Part shown: positions 1 through 5,355 of the stretch, one piece after another
How positions within the stretch are numbered: the first letter of the stretch is position 1
Layout: every line of letters starts with the position of its first letter
NCBI GenBank assembly: GCA_028865845.1
Contig: JAGWJK010000311.1
Coordinates: forward strand, 1-5,981
Direction of reading: 5' to 3'
Source of the DNA: Rhizobiaceae bacterium
GTDB taxonomy: Bacteria; Pseudomonadota; Alphaproteobacteria; Rhizobiales; Rhizobiaceae
DNA: 5,981 bases
Made by a program: the position numbers and the translations under genes
Notes under the pieces: generated by a model
What the model was told of the DNA's origin: nothing
The model's input: the letters and a program-made list of their open reading frames with translations, nothing else
Databases searched by the model: none

Positions 1-619
1 CGGCCTGCAGGCTCAGGAGAAGGGAAAGGATCTGATCCTGGATCGTGACGTCAAGAGCGGTGGTCGGCTCATCGGCAAGCATCAGCTTCGGCTTGCCGGC
101 GAGCGCGAGCGCAATCACGGCGCGCTGGAGCATGCCGCCGGACCATTGATGGGCATATTCATCCACGCGCCGTGTCGCCGACGGTATGCCAACTTTCTCG
201 AGCAATGCGATCGCCTCCTTGCGGGCCGCCGGTCCATTCAGGCGCCGGTGCAGACGCAAGGTCTCCATGATCTGATCGCCGATCGACCATACCGGATCGA
301 GGCTGCTCATCGGGCTTTGGAAGATCATCGAAATGCCCGAGCCGCGCAGTCGTCTCATTTCTCGTTCCGAGAGCGAAAGCAGGTCCCGACCCTGAAAAGC
401 CAGGCGCCGCGCCGTTACGTTTGCACCGAGAAGCCGGAGCACCGCGCGGCACAATACGGATTTTCCGCTGCCGGACTCGCCGACGATGCCGAGGGTTTCG
501 CCGGGCAGGACGGTCAGGTTGATATTGTCGTTGGCGAGCACCCGGCCCTTGGCAAAGCGAACGCTCAATCCCTCGATATCGAGCAAGGGCGCTGCGGCGG
601 TTGCGTCAGTAATCATCAT
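1..619 (-). CDS. Peptide ABC transporter ATP-binding protein, DppD/OppD type (3' part missing)
   Basis: Cytoplasmic ATPase that would power the two permeases encoded just upstream. The 206 codons visible contain most of the nucleotide-binding domain: Walker A GESGSGKS at residues 47-54, the Q-loop FQSPMSSLDP around Q101, the ABC signature WSGGMLQR at 159-166, Walker B LMLADE at 179-184 and the D-loop at 188-190. The H-loop and the C-terminal oligopeptide-transporter extension lie beyond the window edge; family members are usually about 320-340 residues. The start ATG at 619-617 overlaps the stop of the preceding permease as ATGA, which suggests translational coupling. A second in-frame ATG follows at 616-614. 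A strong GGAGGG (625-630) lies 5 nt before the first ATG and 8 nt before the second, so either could be used. The signature has Trp and Leu where the family usually has Phe/Leu and Arg. Family assignment is secure; the substrate is not determined. Confidence 0.95.
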   Translation of the reverse strand, partial: MMITDATAAAPLLDIEGLSVRFAKGRVLANDNINLTVLPGETLGIVGESGSGKSVLCRAVLRLLGANVTARRLAFQGRDLLSLSEREMRRLRGSGISMIFQSPMSSLDPVWSIGDQIMETLRLHRRLNGPAARKEAIALLEKVGIPSATRRVDEYAHQWSGGMLQRAVIALALAGKPKLMLADEPTTALDVTIQDQILSLLLSLQA

Positions 620-1509
620 TTATGCCCTCCGCCGCTGACCCCGAGCCGCGTCGCAAGGCCGTCGCCGATGAGGCTGAGTGCTGCTCCGGCATAGACGACG
701 ACGAGGCCCGGCATCGCGCAGATCCACCATGCGTCGAGGATGAATTCCTTGCCCTCGGCAATCATCGCACCCCATTCGGGCATCGGCGGCTGAGCCCCGA
801 AGCCGATGAAGCTGAGGCCGGCAAGCAGCAGGATGTTGAGAACGAAATCGGACATCGAAAACGCAACGGCCGAACCGATCACGTTGGGAAGCGCGTGAAG
901 GAGCAGCACGCGACGGGTGGGGAAACCGAGTATCTTGGCCGCCTGGACGTAATCCTTGTTGCGCTCGACCAGCATTTCGGCGCGCGCCAGCCGCGCATAC
1001 ATCGTCCACGATCCCAAGAACACGGCGATAAAAATGTTCTGGAGCCCTGGGCCGGCAACGGCGATCACGATGATGATGACGACAAGGAAGGGAAAGGCGA
1101 TGACGATATTGATGATCATGGCGATCACCGAATCGAAGATACCACCGCGGTAACCGGCATAGGCGCCAATCAGCACGCCGTAGGCCATGGGGACATAGGT
1201 CATGATCAATCCCGAGAGGAGATCGATCCGCGCGCCAAACAGTACGCGCGAGAAGATATCGCGGCCGATGTTGTCCGTGCCAAACAGGTGCTGAAAGTTC
1301 GGCGGCACCATGATCGCATCGAAATCCTGGAGATCGGGATCGTAAGGTGCGACCACCGGTGCGGCGATCGCGGCAATGATCAGGATCAGGAACAGCACGC
1401 TGCCGATCTTCAGCGTCATCGGCCATGACCGGACCTCGGCGAGAATAGCCTGGCATGTCTCGATGACAGGCGATGGGAATGGTCCGACTTTGTCCATGGA
1501 ATTGCTCAT
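616..1509 (-). CDS. Peptide ABC transporter permease, DppC/OppC type
   Basis: Inner-membrane permease of 297 residues, the usual length for DppC-type subunits. It pairs with the DppB-type protein encoded just upstream to form the translocation channel. An N-terminal cytoplasmic stretch precedes a first membrane helix at about 33-54. The family hallmark FGTDNIGRDIFSRVLFGAR follows at 76-94. Further hydrophobic segments lie at about 98-118, 127-150, 158-175, 214-237 and 264-284. The EAA loop that docks onto the ATPase is at about 186-209 (DYVQAAKILGFPTRRVLLLH), with the conserved Gly at 195. The start is 3 bp after the stop of the upstream permease gene; the ribosome-binding site is weak (GGGA about 8-9 nt upstream), consistent with coupled translation. 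A second in-frame Met is at residue 5 but has no better ribosome-binding site. The stop codon overlaps the ATPase start by 4 bp. Confidence 0.95.
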   Translation of the reverse strand: MSNSMDKVGPFPSPVIETCQAILAEVRSWPMTLKIGSVLFLILIIAAIAAPVVAPYDPDLQDFDAIMVPPNFQHLFGTDNIGRDIFSRVLFGARIDLLSGLIMTYVPMAYGVLIGAYAGYRGGIFDSVIAMIINIVIAFPFLVVIIIVIAVAGPGLQNIFIAVFLGSWTMYARLARAEMLVERNKDYVQAAKILGFPTRRVLLLHALPNVIGSAVAFSMSDFVLNILLLAGLSFIGFGAQPPMPEWGAMIAEGKEFILDAWWICAMPGLVVVYAGAALSLIGDGLATRLGVSGGGHK

Positions 1510-1512
1510 GTG

Positions 1513-2454
1513 TCAGTCCCGTAAAACGCGTCGATCGACGAGGGCATAGCTGAGATCGGCGATGAGATTGATGCCCACGGTCGTCGCCGCGAGAACGACG
1601 GACAGGCCCTGGATCAGCGGATAATCGCGGAAGCTCACGGCCTGGATGAGAAGCGAACCGAGACCAGGCAGGGCAAACACGGACTCGATGACGACCGCGC
1701 CGCTGACGAGCCAACTGATATTGACGGCCAGCACCGTAAGCGTCGGGATGAGCGCGTTGCGTAAGGCGTGTTTGCCGAGAATACGCCAGCTCGGCAGGCC
1801 GCGGGCACGGGCAACCTCGATCTGGTCGGTGGCCAGCACCTCGATCATCGAGGCGCGGAGCGTACGGATGAGGACCGGCCCGAGAAATAGCGCGATCGTC
1901 AGGCCAGGCAGGATCATGTGAACGAGATGTTCTGCGAAGTTTGACCCATACCCGGAGATCGGCAGCAGCCGCAATTGAATGCCGAAGGCTAGCATCAGCA
2001 ACAGGCCGACCCAGAAATGCGGCATGGCGAAACCGAGAATACAGATGATGCGCACGACCTGATCGAAGAACGTATCCGGCCGCGATGCGGCGAGAATCCC
2101 GATAGGCAAGGCAATGAGGATCGAGAAGATCGTCCCGACGCAAAGTAGCATCAACGTCGGCGCGATCCTTTCGCCGACGAGCGCGGATACCGGCTGGTTT
2201 TGAATGATGCTCTGCCCCAGATCGCCGGTGGCCGCCTTTTTGACGAAGCTGAGATACTGAACCACCAAAGGACGATCCATACCGAGCTTGGCATAGATCG
2301 CCGCGACTTCGGCATCGCTGACGCGGTCGCGCATCATAATGCGAACGGGATCGCCCGGAACCAGCTTGATCGCAACGAAGCTGAACAGGGTGACGGCCAC
2401 CAAGACAGGCATTGCGGCAATCAAACGCGAGAGGATGTAACGCAAATAGATCAT
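1513..2454 (-). CDS. Peptide ABC transporter permease, DppB/OppB type
   Basis: Inner-membrane permease of 313 residues, normal for the DppB/OppB family. The N-terminal helix at about 9-30 is followed by the family motif LVPGDP (31-36). A periplasmic region contains the conserved GDLGQS (77-82). Membrane segments lie at about 99-122, 134-158, 180-198, 235-256 and 284-300. The EAA loop is at about 210-236 (DQIEVARARGLPSWRILGKH) and contacts the ATPase. Later family motifs are ESVFALPGLGSLL (257-269) and the C-terminal DLSYALVDRRV (300-310), where many relatives have DPRV. The start ATG has a good GGAG (2461-2464) 6 nt upstream. That site lies only 3 nt past a perfect hairpin in the 48-bp gap after the binding-protein gene. 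It is the second gene of the operon and heteropairs with the DppC-type subunit. Confidence 0.95.
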   Translation of the reverse strand: MIYLRYILSRLIAAMPVLVAVTLFSFVAIKLVPGDPVRIMMRDRVSDAEVAAIYAKLGMDRPLVVQYLSFVKKAATGDLGQSIIQNQPVSALVGERIAPTLMLLCVGTIFSILIALPIGILAASRPDTFFDQVVRIICILGFAMPHFWVGLLLMLAFGIQLRLLPISGYGSNFAEHLVHMILPGLTIALFLGPVLIRTLRASMIEVLATDQIEVARARGLPSWRILGKHALRNALIPTLTVLAVNISWLVSGAVVIESVFALPGLGSLLIQAVSFRDYPLIQGLSVVLAATTVGINLIADLSYALVDRRVLRD

Positions 2455-2467
2455 CTGGATCTCCGTC

Positions 2468-2490
2468 GCCTGCCTGGAAACCAGGCAGGC
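2468..2490 (-). promoter_or_regulatory. Intercistronic stem-loop between binding-protein and permease genes
   Basis: A perfect inverted repeat: arms gcctgcctgg (2468-2477) and ccaggcaggc (2481-2490) separated by 3 nt. In the minus-strand mRNA it forms a 10-bp GC-rich hairpin 12 nt after the binding-protein stop codon and 3 nt before the GGAG of the permease. No T-run follows, so it is not a standard intrinsic terminator. Such hairpins between a binding-protein gene and its permease genes commonly protect the upstream mRNA from 3' decay and so raise binding-protein levels over permease levels. That role here is inferred; the structure itself is read directly. Confidence 0.75.
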
Positions 2491-2502
2491 AATCGCTCAT
2501 GA

Positions 2503-4056
2503 TTACGGGGCGATCCGGGTCGTCTTCAGCCACCACCAGCCGACGGCGATGTTTTGCCAGTTTTCAACCTTCGACCTGTAGCCGTTGATGAAGGGCACGA
2601 AGTTCAGAGGTACGCTGTAGCCGTCGTTGTAGACGACATCCTGCACCTTTGCGTAGAGCGCGGCGCGCTTGGTCGTATCGAGCTCGCCGCGTGCCTGGTT
2701 GAGAAGCGCAATCACGTCGTCGTTCTTGTACCAGGTAAAGAAGGAATGCGAGCTGCCGTAATAGTCGGTCTGCAGCGTGGCGATCTCGTCGCTGTCGTTG
2801 ATGTCGCTCGATATCAGGTTGACGCGTGCCTGATAGTCGCCCTTGCGCATCATCGCGCCGGCGGTCGCGCCTTCATACTGCACAATATTCACCTTCAGCC
2901 CTGCCTTCTGCCAGGCAGCCTGCAGGATCGACGCGGTTTGCCGCTGTGTGGAGTTGCCGGACGAGACCATCAGCTCGATGGGCGTGCCGTCATAATTGGC
3001 TTCCTTGACCAGCTGTGCCGCCTTGTCGGGATCATAGGGGATCGCCTTCACATCAGCCGACCAGTAGTTGACCTTGGGCGTGAACGAGTTCGGCACCTCG
3101 CCAAAGCCGAAATAGACGGCCTTCATCAGGGCATCGTGATTGGTGGCGTAGTTCAAGGCAAGGCGAATGCGCTTGTCGTCGAGCGGCTTCTTGGCGTGGT
3201 TGAGATAGATATAGTCGAGCGCGTAGGATGGTGCCGTTTCCAGTACGAGCCCTTCCGTTGCCTTGACCGAGGAGGCCTGGCTCAGCGGAAGCTGCAGCGC
3301 GACATCGAGATCGCCGTTCTTGAGGCCGAGGATGCGCGAGTTGCCGTCCGGCATGTATTTCATGACGATCTTGTCGAGATAGGGCAGCGGCTTGCCGTCG
3401 TCTCCCATGGCCCAATATTTCGGGTTGGCTTTCAGCACGACCTGGCTGCCGCGCTCATAGGTGTCGACCGTGAACGGACCGGTGCAGACCGGCTTCAATC
3501 CGAAGGCTTCGGGGCTCGCCTCATAGGCGGCTTTTTCGACGATCGAGGCGGCATACAGCGAAAGCGCCGACAGGATCGGCACGTAGGGTGTTTTCAGGGT
3601 AATGGTAACGTGCTTGTCGTCGGTTTTTTCGATCGTCTTGACTGCCGCAAACGCAAAGCCGAAAGAGGAGGACGGGTCCATCTGCTTGTTCAGCGAGAAG
3701 ATCACGTCCTCGGGCGTCAGCGGCTTGCCGTCGCTGAAGACGACGCCGTCGCGCAGCGTAAAGACATAGGTCAGGCCATCGGGCGATATCGTCCAGGATG
3801 ACGCCAGCCCCGGCTCAAGGCCGGTTCCGGCCTTGTCGGCCAGGATCAGCGGCTCGCAGACCTGGGCGATCGCGAAGATCGAACCGTTGTCCGATGGAAT
3901 GAAGGGGTCAAGGGTCAACGGTTCGTCCGGCCTGCCCATCGTCAGGACGCCACCCCTGTGAAGATCGGCGGATGCTGCCGCACCGGCCATCAGGAGGCCG
4001 GTTGTAATCGAAGCGACCGCCGCGACGGTGCTGAGAAGCTTTTGTCTCTTGTTCAT
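2503..4056 (-). CDS. Periplasmic peptide-binding protein, family 5 (SBP_bac_5)
   Basis: Solute receptor of the ABC importer, 517 residues, typical length for family-5 binding proteins. A Sec signal peptide is visible: basic start MNKRQK, hydrophobic core about 9-26, and an ASA cleavage site giving a mature N-terminus at about D31. There is no lipobox Cys, so it should be a free periplasmic protein. The mature protein begins with the typical GGVLTMGRPDEPLTLDP region (35-51). The family signature lies at about 84-110 (ending LRDGVVFSDG), followed by PLTPEDVIFSLN, TGPF at 192-195 and NPKYW at 211-215. Only two Cys are present in the mature part (C67, C191). A strong AGAGGG (4061-4066) lies 4 nt before the ATG. 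It is first in the operon with a long leader upstream. Family members bind di- or oligopeptides, but also opines, nickel, heme or sugars, so the ligand cannot be assigned from sequence alone. Confidence 0.95.
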   Translation of the reverse strand: MNKRQKLLSTVAAVASITTGLLMAGAAASADLHRGGVLTMGRPDEPLTLDPFIPSDNGSIFAIAQVCEPLILADKAGTGLEPGLASSWTISPDGLTYVFTLRDGVVFSDGKPLTPEDVIFSLNKQMDPSSSFGFAFAAVKTIEKTDDKHVTITLKTPYVPILSALSLYAASIVEKAAYEASPEAFGLKPVCTGPFTVDTYERGSQVVLKANPKYWAMGDDGKPLPYLDKIVMKYMPDGNSRILGLKNGDLDVALQLPLSQASSVKATEGLVLETAPSYALDYIYLNHAKKPLDDKRIRLALNYATNHDALMKAVYFGFGEVPNSFTPKVNYWSADVKAIPYDPDKAAQLVKEANYDGTPIELMVSSGNSTQRQTASILQAAWQKAGLKVNIVQYEGATAGAMMRKGDYQARVNLISSDINDSDEIATLQTDYYGSSHSFFTWYKNDDVIALLNQARGELDTTKRAALYAKVQDVVYNDGYSVPLNFVPFINGYRSKVENWQNIAVGWWWLKTTRIAP

Positions 4057-4220
4057 GGTTCCCTCTTTTGCTGCCGCATCTTTGCGCGGCTCCCAAGTTT
4101 TTGGATGAAACAGTCCACGTTGAGATTGCGATTGCCCAAAGGAAGGGACCGCCGCACGGAACCACTCTCCCGATGGCCCGTAACGAGTTGCTCTGTCTCG
4201 TAGAGGTAAAATACCGAGGA

Positions 4221-4250
4221 ATTATCCGATGGCAACAAATATTTTCTTAA
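4221..4250 (-). promoter_or_regulatory. Candidate promoter of the transport operon
   Basis: On the minus strand, TTAAGA (4250-4245, 4 of 6 matches to TTGACA) and GATAAT (4226-4221, 5 of 6 matches to TATAAT) are separated by 18 nt. Transcription would begin near 4214, giving a leader of about 157 nt before the binding-protein ATG. The -35 element lies inside the palindromic core of the shared motif at 4237-4256, so a protein bound there would be expected to block RNA polymerase. Prediction by eye only. Confidence 0.45.
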
Positions 4251-4256
4251 AAGAAA
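4237..4256. promoter_or_regulatory. Operator-like motif, copy A (upstream of the transport operon)
   Basis: The plus-strand 20-mer aaatattttcttaaaagaaa matches copy B at 5167-5186 in 17 of 20 positions with no gap. Its right part is a perfect inverted repeat: TTTCTT (4243-4248), AA, AAGAAA (4251-4256). A looser outer symmetry exists as well, since AGTATTTT follows on the right and AAATATT precedes on the left. It overlaps the -35 element of one candidate operon promoter and lies just downstream of the start point of the other, which fits a repressor site. The obvious candidate ligand is the XRE-cupin regulator encoded next door; that link is inference. Confidence 0.55.
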
Positions 4257-4265
4257 CAGTATTTT

Positions 4266-4293
4266 ATGATAGTAAAGTAGGCGCAGTGCACAA
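4266..4293 (-). promoter_or_regulatory. Second candidate promoter of the transport operon
   Basis: On the minus strand, TTGTGC (4293-4288, only 3 of 6 to consensus) and TATCAT (4271-4266, 5 of 6) are 16 nt apart. Transcription would begin near 4259 and copy A of the shared motif would then lie in the first 20 transcribed bases. The poor -35 makes this the weaker of the two promoter candidates for the operon, though it could be an alternative start. Confidence 0.3.
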
Positions 4294-4301
4294 GAAACCA
4301 T

Positions 4302-4330
4302 CACCGATCGCATCTTGCGGGCGATCGACG
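4302..4330 (-). terminator. Possible weak terminator of the regulator gene
   Basis: Arms cgatcgc (4305-4311) and gcgatcg (4321-4327) are perfectly complementary around a 9-nt loop. Two G-U pairs and one G-C pair extend the stem to ten pairs in the minus-strand RNA (4302-4311 with 4321-4330). It lies 54 bp after the regulator stop. Only a loosely T-rich stretch (atggtttcttg) follows, not a proper T-run, so termination may be inefficient and some regulator transcripts may read on into the transport operon. Confidence 0.35.
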
Positions 4331-4383
4331 TCGGGTGTGGATGGAGGTCCCGGAAGCCTTGCGCAGGCGCCTGGAAGAACCTG

Positions 4384-5034
4384 TTATCGGGCGTTCCCGA
4401 CCGAGACGTCGTTGAACATCAGCTGCTCGGTCATGCAGATGGACAGGATCTTCGCATCTTCGTCGCCGATCGACACGAAGCAATGCGCCATGGTGCTGTC
4501 GATATAGGCGCTGTCGCCGGCGGAAAGCTTGAGCGGTGCGTAGTAAGCGGTGTACAGCTCCGTCACGCCGCTGACGACATAAATGAACTCCTCGCCATCA
4601 TGCGTCGACCAGTCCTTGCGCGGCAGAACCTCCCTCGTCTTTATGGTCATGACCAGCGGGATCATGCCTTTGTGGATGAGTTCGGCGGAGTGGACCTGGT
4701 AGTCGTAATAGTCCGTCGAGAACGGCAGTCCCTTATCCGCAAAGGTGTAGGTCCGGCGTCCGATGATCGACGGCGCCTCTGGCGCGGGCTCTGTGGCGCT
4801 GGAGGCAAAGAGTTCGGCGAATGTCAGGCCGAAGGCGTGGGCGATCTTGACGATGGTGTCGAAGGACGCGGAAACCTGGCCATTTTCGATCTTCGACAAT
4901 GCCGAGATCGAGACGCCGCTCATATCGGCAAGACGCTCCAGGGTCCACTTGCGTGCCGAGCGCAGATCCTTCACCCGGACACCGAAATCCCGGTCCGTTT
5001 TCGGCTGAGCAGCGTTTTCGCTGGAATTGCGCAA
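4384..5034 (-). CDS. XRE-family transcriptional regulator with C-terminal cupin domain
   Basis: DNA-binding regulator of 216 residues, a usual size for XRE-cupin proteins, which often control amino-acid, amine or sulfur-compound genes next to them. The helix-turn-helix spans about 17-76, with TLERLADMSGVSISALSK (31-48) carrying the turn and the recognition helix, and the typical KIENGQ after it. A Pro/Ala/Glu-rich linker at about 79-89 leads to a C-terminal sensor half, with a cupin_2 barrel at about 138-200. Cupin motif 1 is STHDGEEFIYVVSG (143-156), with H145 and E149 but Ser143 in place of the usual first His. Motif 2 is GDSAYIDSTMAH (173-184), keeping H184. Metal binding may therefore be altered or absent. 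The start is TTG: an in-frame TAA lies directly before it, TAGGAG is 7 nt upstream, and the next in-frame Met (38) would cut the helix-turn-helix. It is divergent from the aldolase-family gene and upstream of the transport operon, its likely targets. The effector is unknown. Confidence 0.93.
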   Translation of the reverse strand: MRNSSENAAQPKTDRDFGVRVKDLRSARKWTLERLADMSGVSISALSKIENGQVSASFDTIVKIAHAFGLTFAELFASSATEPAPEAPSIIGRRTYTFADKGLPFSTDYYDYQVHSAELIHKGMIPLVMTIKTREVLPRKDWSTHDGEEFIYVVSGVTELYTAYYAPLKLSAGDSAYIDSTMAHCFVSIGDEDAKILSICMTEQLMFNDVSVGNAR

Positions 5035-5036
5035 TT
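5025..5036. repeat. Perfect 12-bp palindrome over the regulator start codon
   Basis: AATTGCGCAATT reads identically on both strands and spans the TTG start codon of the regulator gene (5032-5034). It lies between the ribosome-binding site and the first codons. It could be an autoregulatory binding site or affect translation, but it may also be coincidence. It does not resemble the shared motif closely. Confidence 0.4.
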
Positions 5037-5040
5037 ATCG

Positions 5041-5046
5041 TCTCCT
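5041..5046 (-). promoter_or_regulatory. Ribosome-binding site that fixes the TTG start of the regulator
   Basis: On the minus strand TAGGAGA is followed by CGATAA and then the TTG codon. GGAG (5042-5045) is 7 nt from TTG, ideal spacing. With the in-frame TAA immediately before TTG, this decides the start at 5034. Confidence 0.85.
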
Positions 5047-5166
5047 AACCGTCCCGCCCGCGCTCGAAAGCTTGGTCATCAGGCGCTATACGTCGGCGCT
5101 TTTATTCTCGCAAACCAGAGCTTGCCCTTGGCGGCCGAAAGCGCTTCATTCTTTTTACTTTGATAA

Positions 5167-5186
5167 AAATATTATCGCAAAAGAAA
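5167..5186. promoter_or_regulatory. Operator-like motif, copy B (regulator/aldolase divergent promoter region)
   Basis: The plus-strand 20-mer aaatattatcgcaaaagaaa agrees with copy A at 4237-4256 in 17 of 20 positions; the differences are at motif positions 8, 11 and 12. Unlike copy A it lacks the perfect TTTCTT/AAGAAA symmetry. It covers the -10 and most of the spacer of the candidate regulator promoter and ends 6 bp before a perfect TTGACA facing the aldolase-family gene. A bound protein could repress the regulator and affect the divergent gene. Assignment to the XRE-cupin protein is inference. Confidence 0.55.
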
Positions 5187-5199
5187 TTTTGATTGACAG
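5171..5199 (-). promoter_or_regulatory. Candidate promoter of the XRE-cupin regulator gene
   Basis: On the minus strand CTGTCA (5199-5194, 4 of 6 to consensus) and GATAAT (5176-5171, 5 of 6) are separated by an optimal 17 nt. Transcription would begin near 5164, giving a leader of about 130 nt. The -10 GATAAT is part of motif copy B, which points to autoregulation. Confidence 0.5.
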
Positions 5200-5222
5200 G
5201 CCGCCGCCCGCCATCGCAATTT
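5193..5222 (+). promoter_or_regulatory. Candidate promoter of the aldolase-family gene
   Basis: A perfect TTGACA (5193-5198) faces the enzyme gene, but the best -10 at normal spacing is poor (CAATTT at 5217-5222, 18-nt spacer, 2 of 6 matches). A conserved -35 with a weak -10 is compatible with alphaproteobacterial promoters or with a need for an activator. Motif copy B ends 6 bp upstream, a position from which a bound protein could either activate or block. The -35 overlaps that of the opposing regulator promoter. Confidence 0.35.
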
Positions 5223-5355
5223 CCGTCCTAAGCCTTGGCGAGGGGCGATGCCGTTCCCGCGCGAAACGCATCCGGGCGACCGGGTATCAACCTATTCGAT
5301 CTGAAGGCGCGGTTCGTCTGTGGCGGCCCGCAGAGATCGACAATGCCGAGTTCGA

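Larger units (their letters stand above)
4057..4383. other. Intergenic region: operon leader and promoter, regulator 3' end
   Basis: No credible gene is seen in these 327 bp. Read on the minus strand it holds, in order: the 3' trailer of the regulator gene with a possible hairpin terminator (4302-4330), two candidate promoters (4266-4293 and 4221-4250), the shared operator-like motif (4237-4256), and a leader of about 155 nt before the binding-protein start. The part from 4209 to 4280 is markedly AT-rich compared with the coding DNA. A small 5-bp GCCGC/GCGGC stem (4073-4090) lies just before the ribosome-binding site. I do not recognise a known riboswitch in the leader. Confidence 0.7.
5035..5355. 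other. Divergent intergenic region between regulator and aldolase-family gene
   Basis: No credible gene is seen in these 321 bp. The centre (about 5148-5193) is strongly AT-rich and holds the shared motif copy B together with promoter elements facing both ways. The left part is a leader of about 130 nt for the regulator, and the right part a GC-rich leader of over 100 nt for the enzyme gene. A 9-codon open frame (ATG at 5343-5345, TGA at 5370-5372) overlaps the start of the enzyme gene. Confidence 0.7.

Noticed and set aside
620..2536. Very long minus-strand open frame (638 codons) spanning both permease genes
   Set aside because: It is an off-frame shadow. The product is rich in Arg, Asp, His and Pro with no domain, while the two overlapping frames encode clear DppB and DppC proteins with good starts and spacing.
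2554..3801. 415-codon plus-strand open frame opposite the binding-protein gene
   Set aside because: Antisense shadow produced by GC-biased codon use. No recognisable motif, and the minus-strand gene is a secure family-5 binding protein with signal peptide and ribosome-binding site.
4125..4132. ATTGCGAT, whose complement ATCGCAAT recurs at 5213-5220 and resembles part of motif copy B
   Set aside because: Eight-base matches of this composition are expected by chance and do not extend into the flanks.
4057..4213. Long leader of the transport operon considered as a riboswitch
   Set aside because: No known conserved riboswitch core or strong multi-helix fold could be recognised; only a short 5-bp stem near the ribosome-binding site was found.
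4251..4298. AAGAAAC repeated at 4251-4257 and 4292-4298, spaced by 41 nt
   Set aside because: Seven bases in AT-rich DNA, with little similarity outside the core; not enough to call a second operator.
5139..5146. AAGCGCTT within GAAAGCGCTT, resembling a LacI-family operator core, in the regulator leader
   Set aside because: Only an 8-bp exact palindrome, a single copy, and no LacI-type gene in the window; chance is a sufficient explanation.
4315..5163. 282-codon plus-strand open frame opposite the regulator
   Set aside because: It mirrors the XRE-cupin gene, shows no domain, and runs on into the divergent intergenic region without a convincing ribosome-binding site.
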